Assembly (NCBI RefSeq): GCF_047495875.1
Contig: NC_092497.1
Coordinates: forward strand, 63,387,492 to 63,451,491
Direction of reading: 5' to 3'
Length of the DNA: 64,000 nucleotides
From: Pithys albifrons albifrons
Lineage: Eukaryota > Chordata > Aves > Passeriformes > Thamnophilidae
The notes beneath the pieces were generated by a model. It was given only the letters and a program-made list of their open reading frames with translations. It did not search any database and was not told where the DNA came from. Shown one piece after another: positions 47,841-59,100 of this stretch (the first letter of the stretch is position 1; each line of letters opens with the position of its first letter). Position numbers and translations under genes: made by a program.

Positions 47841-49659
47841 CACTGTTTGGTGCTACCCAGATGGTCTCAACTCTACCATCTTGGCAGTCATCCCTTGCAC
47901 AACTGCAGACAACTCTTAGATTGTGCTACAGACTAAGCTCCTTGCACAGCACCCCAAATGCAGACTCACCCAGGGCCATGGAGATGGAGTTCACAACTCC
48001 CCATCATGCATAATTGGCCATAATACCCAGTACATGATGTGCTTTCATCATTTAGTGCCACTGGAAATATGCAGTAGGAAAAATCTGAGAGAATGGATTT
48101 ATTTGGCAGGATTAAGAGTTTTTTTCATGCAAGCACTACTTGCTGACAAGTATGTTTTCTGCTGCTGTTTCTTACTTTCTTCCCAACGTTCACCAGACAC
48201 AGGACAAAGACAACAAACTGCTTTTACAGAAGTAAATAGGAGTGTGGGAATGTACACAGTCCTCTAAGACTAGTGAGAACACAGATAAAGCCATTCACAG
48301 CTATCTTTCTGTTGTATTTTTAAACCATCATTGAGTGTTGACCTGACTTTGAAAAAGCAAAATTCTTAAACCAGGCAGGGCTCAGGAGAGTCCAAATTTC
48401 AAGGGCATGGGAATTATGAGCACAGCTGAAGCAAAAATACTGCATTACAATTGTTTTAAAAGATTTGGTATGGCAAAGTATTTTTACTAGTGAATGATCC
48501 CTAGCTGATGAATTACTTCAGCTGCAGAAACTGTGAGCTTTCGAAATGAATAAAGGGAGATTGGAAAGCAGTTTGAAATGCATAGCCACAGGGCTGTTGA
48601 AAGTGCAGAAGGTTGTTCTCAAAGTCAGAACTTGGCTATCTCATGCATGTGTCAGCCTTAGACATACTTACAACTTTGTGAAGTCCCAACATCTCTCCAA
48701 CTAATATGACACACATGATAGGAAAAGATCATGGTGTATCATTATTTTCAACAATATTTCATGAAGATTTCTATGATAATTCTGTTATTCCTGTGCATTG
48801 CTGATTGACCTTTGTGTTTACTTGGCAGAACAGCAGCCATGATTGATGTACAGGTGCTGTTCAAATGTGATATAATCACAGGACTTGAATTTATGGAAAA
48901 CCTGAGCACCAGCAGCAAGTTATAAAACATTTTGTAGTATTTTTCAGGTATGAGCTTATGCTAAGAGTTACAGTAAGCACGCTGTGCCTCACCTAAAAAA
49001 TCCACTGCACAGGCTCGAAAGGCACACCCCACCTGGGGAGAGCCCTTCCCAAACCTTCGTTTGTGAAGTTTGGCCATACATACATACAGTAAGCACACAC
49101 AAGAAAAGCCTCCCCCCAAAAAATAATTCCTCAAGACAGGAACAAAAAATCTCTTCTTTCATTCCTCATTCCAACAGAATGTGGAGATCATGTCAGCTGC
49201 CCAGACCTGCATGCCAGATGTGAGCATGTCACAATTGCTCTGTATTCAGTCTGATATTACCTGTCAGAAATGAAAGGCTCTCAGCTACTGATTTGTGCAG
49301 GGATGTGTGTGGTGCATGTGTATGTACACATATGCAAACTTTTGCTGGATACATGCACACATCAAGTTTATAGGTCCACCAGAAATGTTTCCGGGGAAGA
49401 AAGAAAGTCACTTTCACTTGAAACCCTCGTCTTCATGTGTTTACCTCTTTTTGAATGAAATGTAATTTTGTGATTGTTTCACATTCAGAATTTCATATCT
49501 GTGGTTTCTTTTTCCTCAGACATGTCAGTAAGATTTCACACAGTTCAGAAAATGAATTTGCACAATTTAAGAAGTCTCTTCAGATGATTTTTCCTACTGA
49601 TTTAGATTGTCACTTCCTTTCTAAAAGTACCTTCGTCACTGAGGATGAATTAGGGAAAA
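47841..49659. other. unique DNA, no feature recognised
   Basis: No repeat, RNA gene or coding motif is recognised. The 114-codon frame at 47923-48267 has no family features. Confidence 0.5.
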
Positions 49660-50402
49660 GGCAAGGCAAGGCAAGGCGAAGCAAGGCAAAGCAAGGCAAG
49701 GCAAAGCGAGGCAAGGGAAAACAAGGCAAAACAAAGCAAAGCAAGGCAAAGCAAGGCAAGGCAAGGCAAGGCAAGGCAAAGCAAAGCAAGGCAAGGCAAA
49801 GCAAAGCAAGGCAAAGCAAAGTAAGGCAAAGCAAAGTAAGGCAAGGCAAAGTAAAGCAAGGCAAGGCAAAGCAAAGCAAGGCAAGGCAAAGCAAGGCAAG
49901 GCAAGGCAAAGCAAAGCAAATAAGGCAAGGCAAAGCAAAGCAAGGCAAGGCAAAGCAAAGCAAGGCAAGGCAAAGCAAAGCAAAGCAAGGCAAAGCAAAG
50001 CAAAGCAAGGCAAAGCAAAGCAAGGCAAAGCAAGGCAAGGCAAAACAAGGCAAGGCAAAACAAGGCAAGGCAAAACAAGGCAAGGCAAAGCAAGGCAAGG
50101 CAAGGCAAGGCAAGGCAAGGCAAAGCAAGGCAAGGCAAAGCAAAGCAAGGCAAAGCAAAGCAAGGCAAGGCAAAGCAAGACAAGGCAAAGCAAAGCAATG
50201 CAAAGCAAAGCAAGGCAAAGCAAAGCAAAGCAAGGTAAAGCAAAGGAAAGAAAGGCAAGGCAAGGCAAAGCAAAGCAAGGCAAAGCAAGGCAAAGCAAAG
50301 CAAGGCAAGGCAAGACAAATGGAAATAAAGCAAGGCAAGACAGCAAAGTAAGGAAAGGCAAAGCAAAGCAAAGGAAAGAAAGGCAAGGCAAGGCAAGGCA
50401 AA
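49660..50402 (+). repeat. pentanucleotide array (GGCAA/AGCAA)n, about 740 bp
   Basis: Roughly 148 units of a 5-bp repeat in which GGCAA and AGCAA alternate in short blocks. Rarer variants are GTAAG, GACAA, AACAA and GAAAG. Units contain no stop in any forward phase, apart from mutated ones giving TAA. Because 15 bases equal five codons, long open frames appear: up to 298 codons forward (Lys/Gln/Gly/Ala/Arg/Ser) and 283-294 codons reverse (Phe/Ala/Leu/Pro/Cys). All three reverse phases are open, which marks them as artefacts. The block order suggests a longer, irregular higher-order period. Target or array ends show no flanking duplication. Confidence 0.97.
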
Positions 50403-50462
50403 TGAGAGAAAAGAAGAGAAAAGAAGAGAAAAGGAGAGAAAAGAAGAGAAAATAAAAGAAAA
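50403..50462 (+). repeat. AG-rich decamer repeat (AGAGAAAAGA)n
   Basis: Immediately after the pentanucleotide array come about five units of GAGAAAAGAA, with variants (GGAGAGAAAA, AATAAAAG). It is a purine-only strand and probably an independently expanded neighbour of the array. Confidence 0.9.
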
Positions 50463-52600
50463 ATTGGGGACAGCAATGAGGAAGGCATACCCACAAGTCA
50501 TGGCCAGTGATCAGGATGTTCCACTGTCACCTGTTGAGGGAAATAGGAAACATCTGATGGTAGTAGGTGTTTGCCTTTCTGCAGGCACACCTAGAGCTGC
50601 TTGCAAAAGGTAGTGAGTCCAGACAGCTGAATCTCTGTTCTCCACTGCATGGAAGAAAGTGATTATTTGCTTGAATGAAATGTATGTTTAGAGTGAAATA
50701 TCTTGAGGCTTTTAAAATTAGTTCTAAGCTGGGATTTTTTGTGACTCAGAGGAAATAGACAAGGGCATGTAAAATTTTGTGATTCTGATATGATAAAAGG
50801 AAAAAAAAATCAGAGTATTCGTGCTTTCTTGAAAAGAGAATTCCACTTAGACACTCACTGTTTTTATAAAACCTTCATTCTGAGTTCACAATATTTTCAA
50901 GTTACAAGGTGCAACATACTAGTACATAATAAGTTGATACTCAGACTGTTATGGGCATAATTTGTGTATCAGTTATGGGCTCTATAACCTGCAGGTTACC
51001 TCTCAGAAATCATCTTTACCAATCTATATGGATAATAACAGCCTTTCATCTTCTGTGACAGGCATTATGCTGTCAGGCAGCTTGCTGATGGACTCATAAA
51101 AGTGCAACAGTGTGTATGCTCAGACAGCCATAAGGTCCAACCCCCCATGCATTGCCAAGCATTAGTTAATAGACTGTTAAACATATTTTAAATTTTGCTA
51201 GAACTGTGATTTAAATTTTGTATTACTAGTACCTTTTTGTTGCCTCCATCAGAACAGTGAAGCCACATGATCCCCAAAATATTTTCAGGGTATGAAAGAA
51301 CTGGGGCCTGAGATCTGGTAAAGAGTAAAGAAAGGACTGGAGGAGGAATACTACTAGGTGCTGACTTTTTGGCTGGTATTCCCCCAGGCTAGCATCCACC
51401 TTACTAGAAGCAAATAGCCAAGAGACACACCATGACTCCAGGCAAGAACTGAAATATCACACCTGAGCTCTGATTTCCCTATAATGAATAAACTATGCTC
51501 TCTAGTCTAATCTATACACACATATAAATATATCAGTAAAATGCAGATGATTAAAGTGGGTAAAATCTCTGAAACACAAATGAAATATGCCATTCCCTAT
51601 GCAAAGCCAAACATCACTGCCATGCTGTAGTTTTGTAGGTTTTACCTCTCAGTTGATGGGGGGAGGAGGGGAAAGAATATGGGTAAGAACTATCTGTGGA
51701 AAAAATTAGACATTTTGTCCTAGTCCAATAAATCATAGCTCAATTCAACAGAATGAAGTATGCCTAACAAGATATCAGAATACTACTTAAAAATTAAAAG
51801 TCAGATAAATAATACCATTTTTCACAATGATAAAGATTTCATTAAACTCATTTGCTTTAAATAATTGAGGATATTTCTGAATAACACTCTTTCAGCGGCC
51901 TGCTGTGCCTATGCATACTCAGATTTTCCCAGCAGGTGACTTCTCAGTAAGGTGTTCCTGTGGGAAATCTCATTTGTAAATGAGGAATGGGATATATATA
52001 TATAACCATAAATTTTACGGCAGACAAATTTCTGAGAGTGTTATTCTGGTGGTTGCTCTCTCTACGTAGCCCGAGTATGAAACAAAGCACGGCACATTGC
52101 TTACAGATTCAGTGCAGTAAAGTGTATATAATTGAAAGCTTTTTGATATTATCCTGTCTTCTTTTAACACGTCTTCAATAATTGAATGATTTTTTTCTGT
52201 AAGTGCTTGTTCCATATTTTCAATAATTTCCACAGTATTCCCAATTAACCTTGGGATAACATCATTTGCTCTACACATGCTTATTCATTGTTGTTCATCC
52301 CATACTCATCATTTTCCACATCATATGTGAATCACCACGTCAACTGTCTCTAGTTACTGTTGTTAGCAATAATAAATAACATGATTACAGCATTCAGTGT
52401 TTAATTAGGATTGGTATTTAAGACCACAGTTTCTTCCTTCCTTTTACTGAGTGCATACTTGCTGTCCCTGGAGAATTCCACCTGCCTCTCTGGGTGCCAC
52501 AGAGCATCACTTCCCTAGGTGACACACAATACAGGTAACATTGTTCGTGAGACCAGACTGCCTCTGATTCACCAACCTCACTTTATATTCTATGACCTAT
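50463..52600. other. unique DNA with one unexplained open frame
   Basis: AT-rich DNA. A minus frame at 52015-52278 (87 codons from ATG) reads with ordinary protein texture. It is acidic/basic mixed, with an amphipathic stretch IGNTVEIIENMEQALTEKN at about residues 12-30. I do not recognise it, and splice signals around it are weak. Otherwise nothing is seen. Confidence 0.4.
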
Positions 52601-52685
52601 TAAAAACCAGAACCAAACAAAACCAAAACACACACACAAAAACAAAACAAAAAAATACCCCAAACAAACAAAAAACCTAAAAAGG
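52601..52685 (+). repeat. A/C-rich low-complexity tract
   Basis: AACCAAACAAAACC, a short (CA)n, then AAAC/AAAAAC-type repeats to AAAAAACC. No retroposon body adjoins it. Confidence 0.85.
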
Positions 52686-55600
52686 TTTATTAGTCTGCTT
52701 GCAAAATATTGTCACTTTATTTAAATTTGTAGATTTTGAAGGAGAGCTTTTCTAGACTAGAACATTCATTCAAGGCTAAAAATGTGTCTCCTATGATCAG
52801 TAGAAATAGATATTTCCTTCATTCACTGTTGTGGTTTGATTTTGTTTCTGCTCCTATTTCAGTCACCAAAATCTGCTACCTAAATGAACAAGGATTGGTT
52901 CAATTCCTGAAAGTTTCTTTTAAAACACAATTATTTTGAGGCTATTTTTACCATGGTTTTCATACCCATTAATTGATTGTTTCTTTGAGCAGAAATGTTT
53001 TGTTTCTTTGTACTTCAGAAATACCCTTCCTCTGAGTAAGTTTCTTTTGCTGGAGCTTTCTTGGTCCTTGAAAACCTGTTTCAAAAAAAAAAAAAAAGAA
53101 GGAATAACACTGAAGATGGTAAATTGTAGAGACATTAGATAGGAAGCTTAGATTAAAAATGGTTTCAAAATAAAATCTGTTAGGAAATTGATTGCTTCTC
53201 ACACTTTGTAATTAGCACTTCACTGGCCTTTGGGAAAAACAGACCCAGAGCAAGGCAGCATTCAGCTTCCAAAGGCAGAAATAAAAGGCAATTATGACTT
53301 TCCTGTAATGTCTTACTTACATTTTTGCTTTGTTTTTTATAATGCTTTGGATATTTCTGTAATAGTCTGTCATTGCGGTCATTCTGCCATATTATATTTG
53401 TCTCCTTAGCTCTGTGTCTGTGTTTATATTGATGTGCATCATGAATGTGATCCACTTTGCACAGGTAAGTTGACATGTCTAAACACATTTCTGCAACATG
53501 CTGTGTCAGATACAAAATGCATAGTTTAATAATTAAGTACATATCATGAAGATTGAACATAAAATTCTAGCAATTCTTATGCATTTGTGTAGTACATACA
53601 CTTCTGATACATGTATTTTTTCTGATTTGTCACCTTTGTCCAAACTATTCTACAGGAGCAGACAGCAATATCTTTCTTTCCCTTGTGGGTCCAAAAGGAT
53701 TGATATTTCAATATTTATCCCATAAGCTGGTATGTTTAATATGTACTTCACTGAATATACCCTTTTTTTAATAGGAAGTCTACTCATCATTGCTAAATTT
53801 CTCCCAGAGTGATGCTTTATTTACTGAACCCAGACTGAAATGTATGATTATTTTTCAGCAAGACCTCCCTGACTGTGAATTTTAAGACTCATTGAAATGC
53901 ACACTTTGGTAGTGTTAGCTGCTGTGCCTATGCCAATGGGTATATGCTGTTCAGCACACACAGGTATTTCTACACAGCTGAACACATTCATGAAATGTGC
54001 CAACTTATACACTGTATATGATCTGCTGACATCATTCACCTAGTATCACAGACTTGACTTTCTTCCCTTAACCTGTCAGATTTTCTAGAGCAGAGGTGGT
54101 CCCTGGTAGATGTCTGGAAATGCCTACTGCTTCTAGAACACAATTATGAATTAATAATAGTAACACCAGTAAGTAAAATTCTTCCTGACACACATCAGTG
54201 CAACAGATCAGGCATGGCAAAGCAGTAATGCTGAAGGAAATTAGTATACAGAACATTAAAACAGGACCTGGCAAACTGACAATTTTGTAAGAGATAGCTT
54301 CATCTTGGATCCAAAGGAACTTCTTCACATCTCATATAGTCAAGCTAAACTGCAAAATTACTTTGAAATAGTTTATTTTCTGCACTTACATGATGAACCT
54401 GAATGAAAAAGAGAAGTAACATCTACACCAGATGGAGTCAGATCATTTATCATCTTTCTTTAAGCAACTTGTGACGGGAGGCAGACAAGTGATTGATTCT
54501 GCTTCTTTTGTAGATAATTACATTGACCTGTAGCATGACATTAGCAAGAAAGATTGTTCTCAGCTTTACCTGTTGAACAAAGTAATACATTTTGGAGGAG
54601 ACATCATCAAAAGGAGAGAGGGAAAGCAATGCTGCTGACAACCCACCTGTCAGCCCATAAGACCAAGGTCCTTTGGGGCTACATGTCAGTGTTGACTTTG
54701 AATTAGTGCAATTTTGGAAAAGATTACCAAGACTGCCATCACTGGTTCAAGCTTTACTACAGTATAGATAAGCAGACTCATTGATGGCAGTAGGCGTTCA
54801 GAGGCCTTCATGAGGATGGAAAAAGGCCTTAACCACATAAGTATACTTTGCAGTCAGGGTGCTTTAGGTATGCTTCAGAAATGATCTTTCAACCTGAACA
54901 GAAATGTTCCCATGAAAAGTTTCTTCCCAGTGTGTTTGGTCAGGGTCCCAGAGGAAGCCTCCCTGTTAAGATATGAACTATGCAATACAGCAGCTGCCCA
55001 AATTCACCCTCAGGTATTTCACATTATATTTTATGTAAACTTTGTATAAGAATGAAACCTGCAGCGTTTATAAAAGAAATGTTTAAATGTACAAACGAGG
55101 TCTCTGACATCAGATGACAGTGCTAGGAGACACCAAAGAGGAACAAAATAAGTAAGCAAATCAATAGATATATTCACTATGCAAACCTAAAGAAATTAAG
55201 CAGAAATGCCTGTTCAGCATCCAAACAGCACAACCAGTTAGAAGGAAAACAGGAATGAGAAATGCCATTTTGTGTTGAAGGGAGCTTGTTTGGAAACAGT
55301 ACAGGAAAAGTGATGTAGAGTTACACCCGTCTGGCCCCTGGACTTTGTGGGGCAGGGAATAGACAGTGTGATGAGGAAGATCCTTCTTGGTAACTCCAGT
55401 ACTGATGATTTTCCGTTTTCATACCTGTTTCTGTGATTGGCAGCATAATATTTGACGCTTTTTGATGGAAAATAGCATACGGAGTATTTTCTTTCATTTG
55501 ACTCCAGAAAACTGAATACTGAATGCTCCGCGCTGCAAAGGTGCCAAATGTGTCAGCAAGAGGTGGATGGCTTATGAAATGCTAAGTGCTATTTGCAGAT

Positions 55601-56079
55601 TTGGGAGACACAGCAATTCTACAGGTCACCTACTAACTTACTAGGCCCTAGTTGTGAGCTGACAACAGCAAATACCAAGAATGTAAGGAGATCTTGAGGT
55701 TCATCAATAACTCCATACTCATTACAGTTACCTATAGAAATAAAACCTGACTTTACACTGCTAATGGTCTCTGGGCTTTAAAAGCAAAACTAAGAGTTTT
55801 GCATGCACACGCAGTTCTGAATGAAAACACACATGCACAAAAACCCCAAACACCCAAGAAAACAAACAAACCCTCCTCCCAATGCCCCTCCCTCCCCCAA
55901 CAACACACAAACAAACAAAGCTATATTGTTCATAGTACTCAAAAATCATACAATTTATGAGCAGTCTCTGTATGTAGAATCAAAAATTCCAATAGGGACT
56001 GCAGATGTAGCAAAATTGGCCACTTGCCTTGGTTGGGTGTTCCCCGGGGATTTGGATGTGTATCATGGAGAGCTGCAAT
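52686..56079. other. unique DNA with a C/A-rich tract near 55.9 kb
   Basis: No coding region or mobile element is recognised. A short poly-A (53082-53098) and the C/A-rich block at 55841-55920, which contains a G-quadruplex motif on the minus strand, are the only structured parts. Confidence 0.5.
55871..55898 (-). other. canonical G-quadruplex motif (minus strand)
   Basis: The plus strand reads CCC T CC T CCC AATG CCCC T CCC T CCCCC. The minus strand therefore has G-runs of 5, 3, 4 and 3 with loops of 1, 1 and 4 bases, which meets the G3+N1-7 rule. It sits in a C/A-rich low-complexity block with CAAACAAACAAA-type repeats on both sides. Confidence 0.7.
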
Positions 56080-56166
56080 TAGTCTTCACCTTCCTACTGA
56101 CTTCCAGTGTGACCTTGGGCAAGTAACTGAATTCCTCTGTGCCTCAGATAGCTGCCCATAAAATGA
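56080..56166 (+). mobile_element. MIR/CORE-SINE relic
   Basis: GTGTGACCTTGGGCAAGTAA, then CTGAATTCCTCTGTGCCTCAG and, after a diverged gap, ATAAAATG. This is the central conserved part of the ancient tRNA-derived MIR SINE in the sense direction. Only the core survives; tRNA head and 3' tail cannot be followed. Such relics predate the bird-mammal split and are sparse in birds. Confidence 0.75.
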
Positions 56167-59100
56167 TGCTCTCATTCTAAATCTTATATTGACCTTATTT
56201 ATTTACACTGTATATCTATCAGAACAGATGCTGTTACTTACTATGTATTTGTACAGCAGGTAGCAGAGCCTGACCTTGGCTGGAGGTCACAGGTGATCCA
56301 CCATGTCATGAGAAACTAGGTGCCTCAGTGTGTATCTTATCAAGAGAAACAGAAGTGATTATCTCTCTGTTGTGTCATGCCTCTACATTAATGAATTTGA
56401 AACAGTCTTATGAAACAATTCAGCAACACTTTAGATATGCATGGACAGCATATTTTTCTCCACGACTTTTTGCATTTATTTGTAACAAAGAAAATGGAAG
56501 ACAGTGGATTTGACTTCACCATGTGGGGTTATTTATTACACTCAATATTTCTGGTTCAGCAGCAGATTTATTTTGGCATGAATCCTCAATAACAAGACTT
56601 GTCTCAGTTCAAAGAACTGTAAAACACTATACTCCAGGTCCCTGTGCTAAATTTAGAGAGGATATTCAACACCGTAGTGTCACTGTCTTGTAAAAGAAAG
56701 AAAATAAAAATTCCCATATAAAGCAGAATATTACCATACCTGTGTTTGTTAGTTTACCTGAGGATGGAGGCAAGGAGTGACTTCTGGCAGAGGACATCAG
56801 TGGGACAGTTGGTGGCAGAGTGGTTTACAGATCCAGAACAGAAAGTCCCAGCACTGCACAGTGACACATAAATGTCTTAATTTCTGAGCTTTTACTAGTG
56901 GTCACAACACTGTGCTTATTAGCACAGGCAGCAAACGCAGAGTCTGTAGAGTCCTGCAGAGAGCATGTCCTGAGCTAAGTGCTGCTTCTCCTTTGCTGTG
57001 ATAGATGTCTAATCTCACCAGACCAGAGAAGGCTTTGGTCCCTAAACCTGTGTTTCTCTCACACCTCTGATAGCATGAAGCAAACCTAGGGATATAGTCA
57101 CTCTTGTTTCTTCTACAAATTCTAGACATTATTTTCCCTAAGAGCATTTTTAATTACTTGCAAATGCTATACATGAATAGTTTTTTTTCTTCAGAACCTC
57201 TCTAGGTAAGTCTCAAACTCACAGCAGGCAGTGCCAGACTCACCAAGGAGGACAAGGCCTCTAACTTTCCCCTACATCAAAATAGCAACACCCTGCCATG
57301 ATGCAGGACTGCACAGTAAAAGCATGGAGAAACAAAGGGATTCTCAGGGACCAGCTTTGCATTAGGGGAAATAAGAAATAATTTTGCCCTGGTGCTAGGG
57401 AAGCAGCAAGGAAATGCTGGAAAGGCTGAACAACAAAGAACTACAGGAGGGAGATAAAATCTTTCAAGTGTAAAAAATCACTCCAAAAAACTATTGGAAA
57501 GAGTGTAACTGGTTCATTGGAGTGGGTAGTTGAAAATTCCATGTCACAGGTTTGGGACATGCAACATGAAACATGCAAAGCAGGTCAATCAGAGATGCTG
57601 AGCATTTTCACTGCAGCTAGTGGCGGCCGGTGGTGTTTACCATGCACTTCTCACAAAGTCCACTCTCTCCCTTTATAATGAAAAGTCCTCTTTTTTCTGG
57701 GACAATGAAAAAAACTCCACCCAAATTTAGCATACATACCTACCCTTCCCAAGCAGGCCAGACAGAGGTTGAGGAAGAAGGGATTAAAACCTTTCCTCTC
57801 TTCTTGCATGGTTCCTCCCCTCCACTGCTCTGCGTTCCCTGAAGCTAACAAGAGAACCCCACTGGACCTCCTGCTCCACTGTGGGCCATGTCGCAGGGAA
57901 ATCACATCTCACTCAGCCAAGGCACCCTGCTCTTCCATGTTGCCATGGCTTGATGGGAACCAGTCAGTGTGTAGCCCTTTCTGTGCCTGTGACCATACCA
58001 GTCTACCCGGATGCTCACATAGCTTTTGCTTCACTCAATTGTGAATATTGCAGTACCAGGTTTCCCAGCTATGTATGGATATGCATTGTTTTAGGCTGTT
58101 TGCTATCATCTGTACTTTTTGGAGTATGGTACTGTGAAGAAAAGACTTTAAAGTCATTGAGGTCTGGCCTGAAGAACAAACTTCACCTTTATCAGTGGTC
58201 ATTTACAAAGCAGGGTCCCATGTCAAAGCAAAATCAAAGAAGGCATTTCTTTGAAATTCAGGGAAATCAGAGTACCTGGGAAATACAGAAAATACCAAAG
58301 GAGGTGACTGTGGGTTCAATTCCTGCAGACATAAGACATCAGCAGGATCAGCAGGAAACCTCAGGAAAGGCAGGGCAGACTTCAGGGCTGCAGACAGCCT
58401 TGCCAGGGCTGTGGGCTGCCCCCATCCCTGCCAGTTGTCCCCACAGGCAGCTGAGTCTTTTGGCAGAGGCAAGAGGAAGCAGCCCCAATCCTGGGCAGGT
58501 GTCCAGTGAGCCCTGTCTGTTTGCAGTCATGAAATCATGAAATCAGCCAATGCAGCTAAAAGGTAGTTTTAATGCTGTATTTATTTTTTCATGAGACAAG
58601 GAAAGCATGGGTCTACAAGCTGAAGACTGGTGTGCCATGTTGACAGCACTTCTTGTAGATGACCTTAGCATTTGCTCATTCTGACATCACTGTCAAGAAC
58701 AATATAATTCAGGCTGGCATCCTGTGAAATGTTCTCTGGGCAAATTTATAAGAGAAATAAGGGCATGTAGCCTTCTGGGTAGCAAGCCTCTATGTATGTA
58801 TCTTTCCAAACTCTCTGTGAATAGAATTGAGGGAGGTTTGAAACATTCCCTTTGATCCATTAAAGGTTCTCTGCTTATCATTTTCAGTGCATTAAGAAAG
58901 GATGGATTAAACCCTGAAGCCTTCATAGTATTTTTAATAGCCTTTCGGGGAACAACATTCTGATGCAGAGGTCTTTAAAGAATTTCAGAGAAATTTCCAC
59001 CTTGTGCAGAATTAAAGTTGTGTGGTCAACAGTTGCTGTGCAAAAGAGAAGTTAGAAATGGCTTCATAAAAGTAAACAATTACTTTTATTTCTGAAATAA

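Noticed and set aside
49455..50351. 298-codon Lys/Gln-rich forward frame
   Set aside because: Created by the 5-bp array; the sequence has no stop-forming unit, and the unique 5' part is short and unremarkable.
49610..50501. Three reverse frames of 283-294 codons rich in Phe/Ala/Leu/Pro/Cys
   Set aside because: All three phases are open at once over the array, which real coding sequence would not show.
51992..52003. ATATATATATAT stretch as a promoter
   Set aside because: Short AT dinucleotide repeat with no other promoter or transcript signal.
52827..52860. TGTTGTGGTTTGATTTTG as the end of another ERVL-like LTR
   Set aside because: No matching LTR body or opposite end follows.
58312..58326. 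GGGTTCAATTCCTGC, a tRNA B-box-like word
   Set aside because: No A-box, acceptor stem or cloverleaf can be paired around it.
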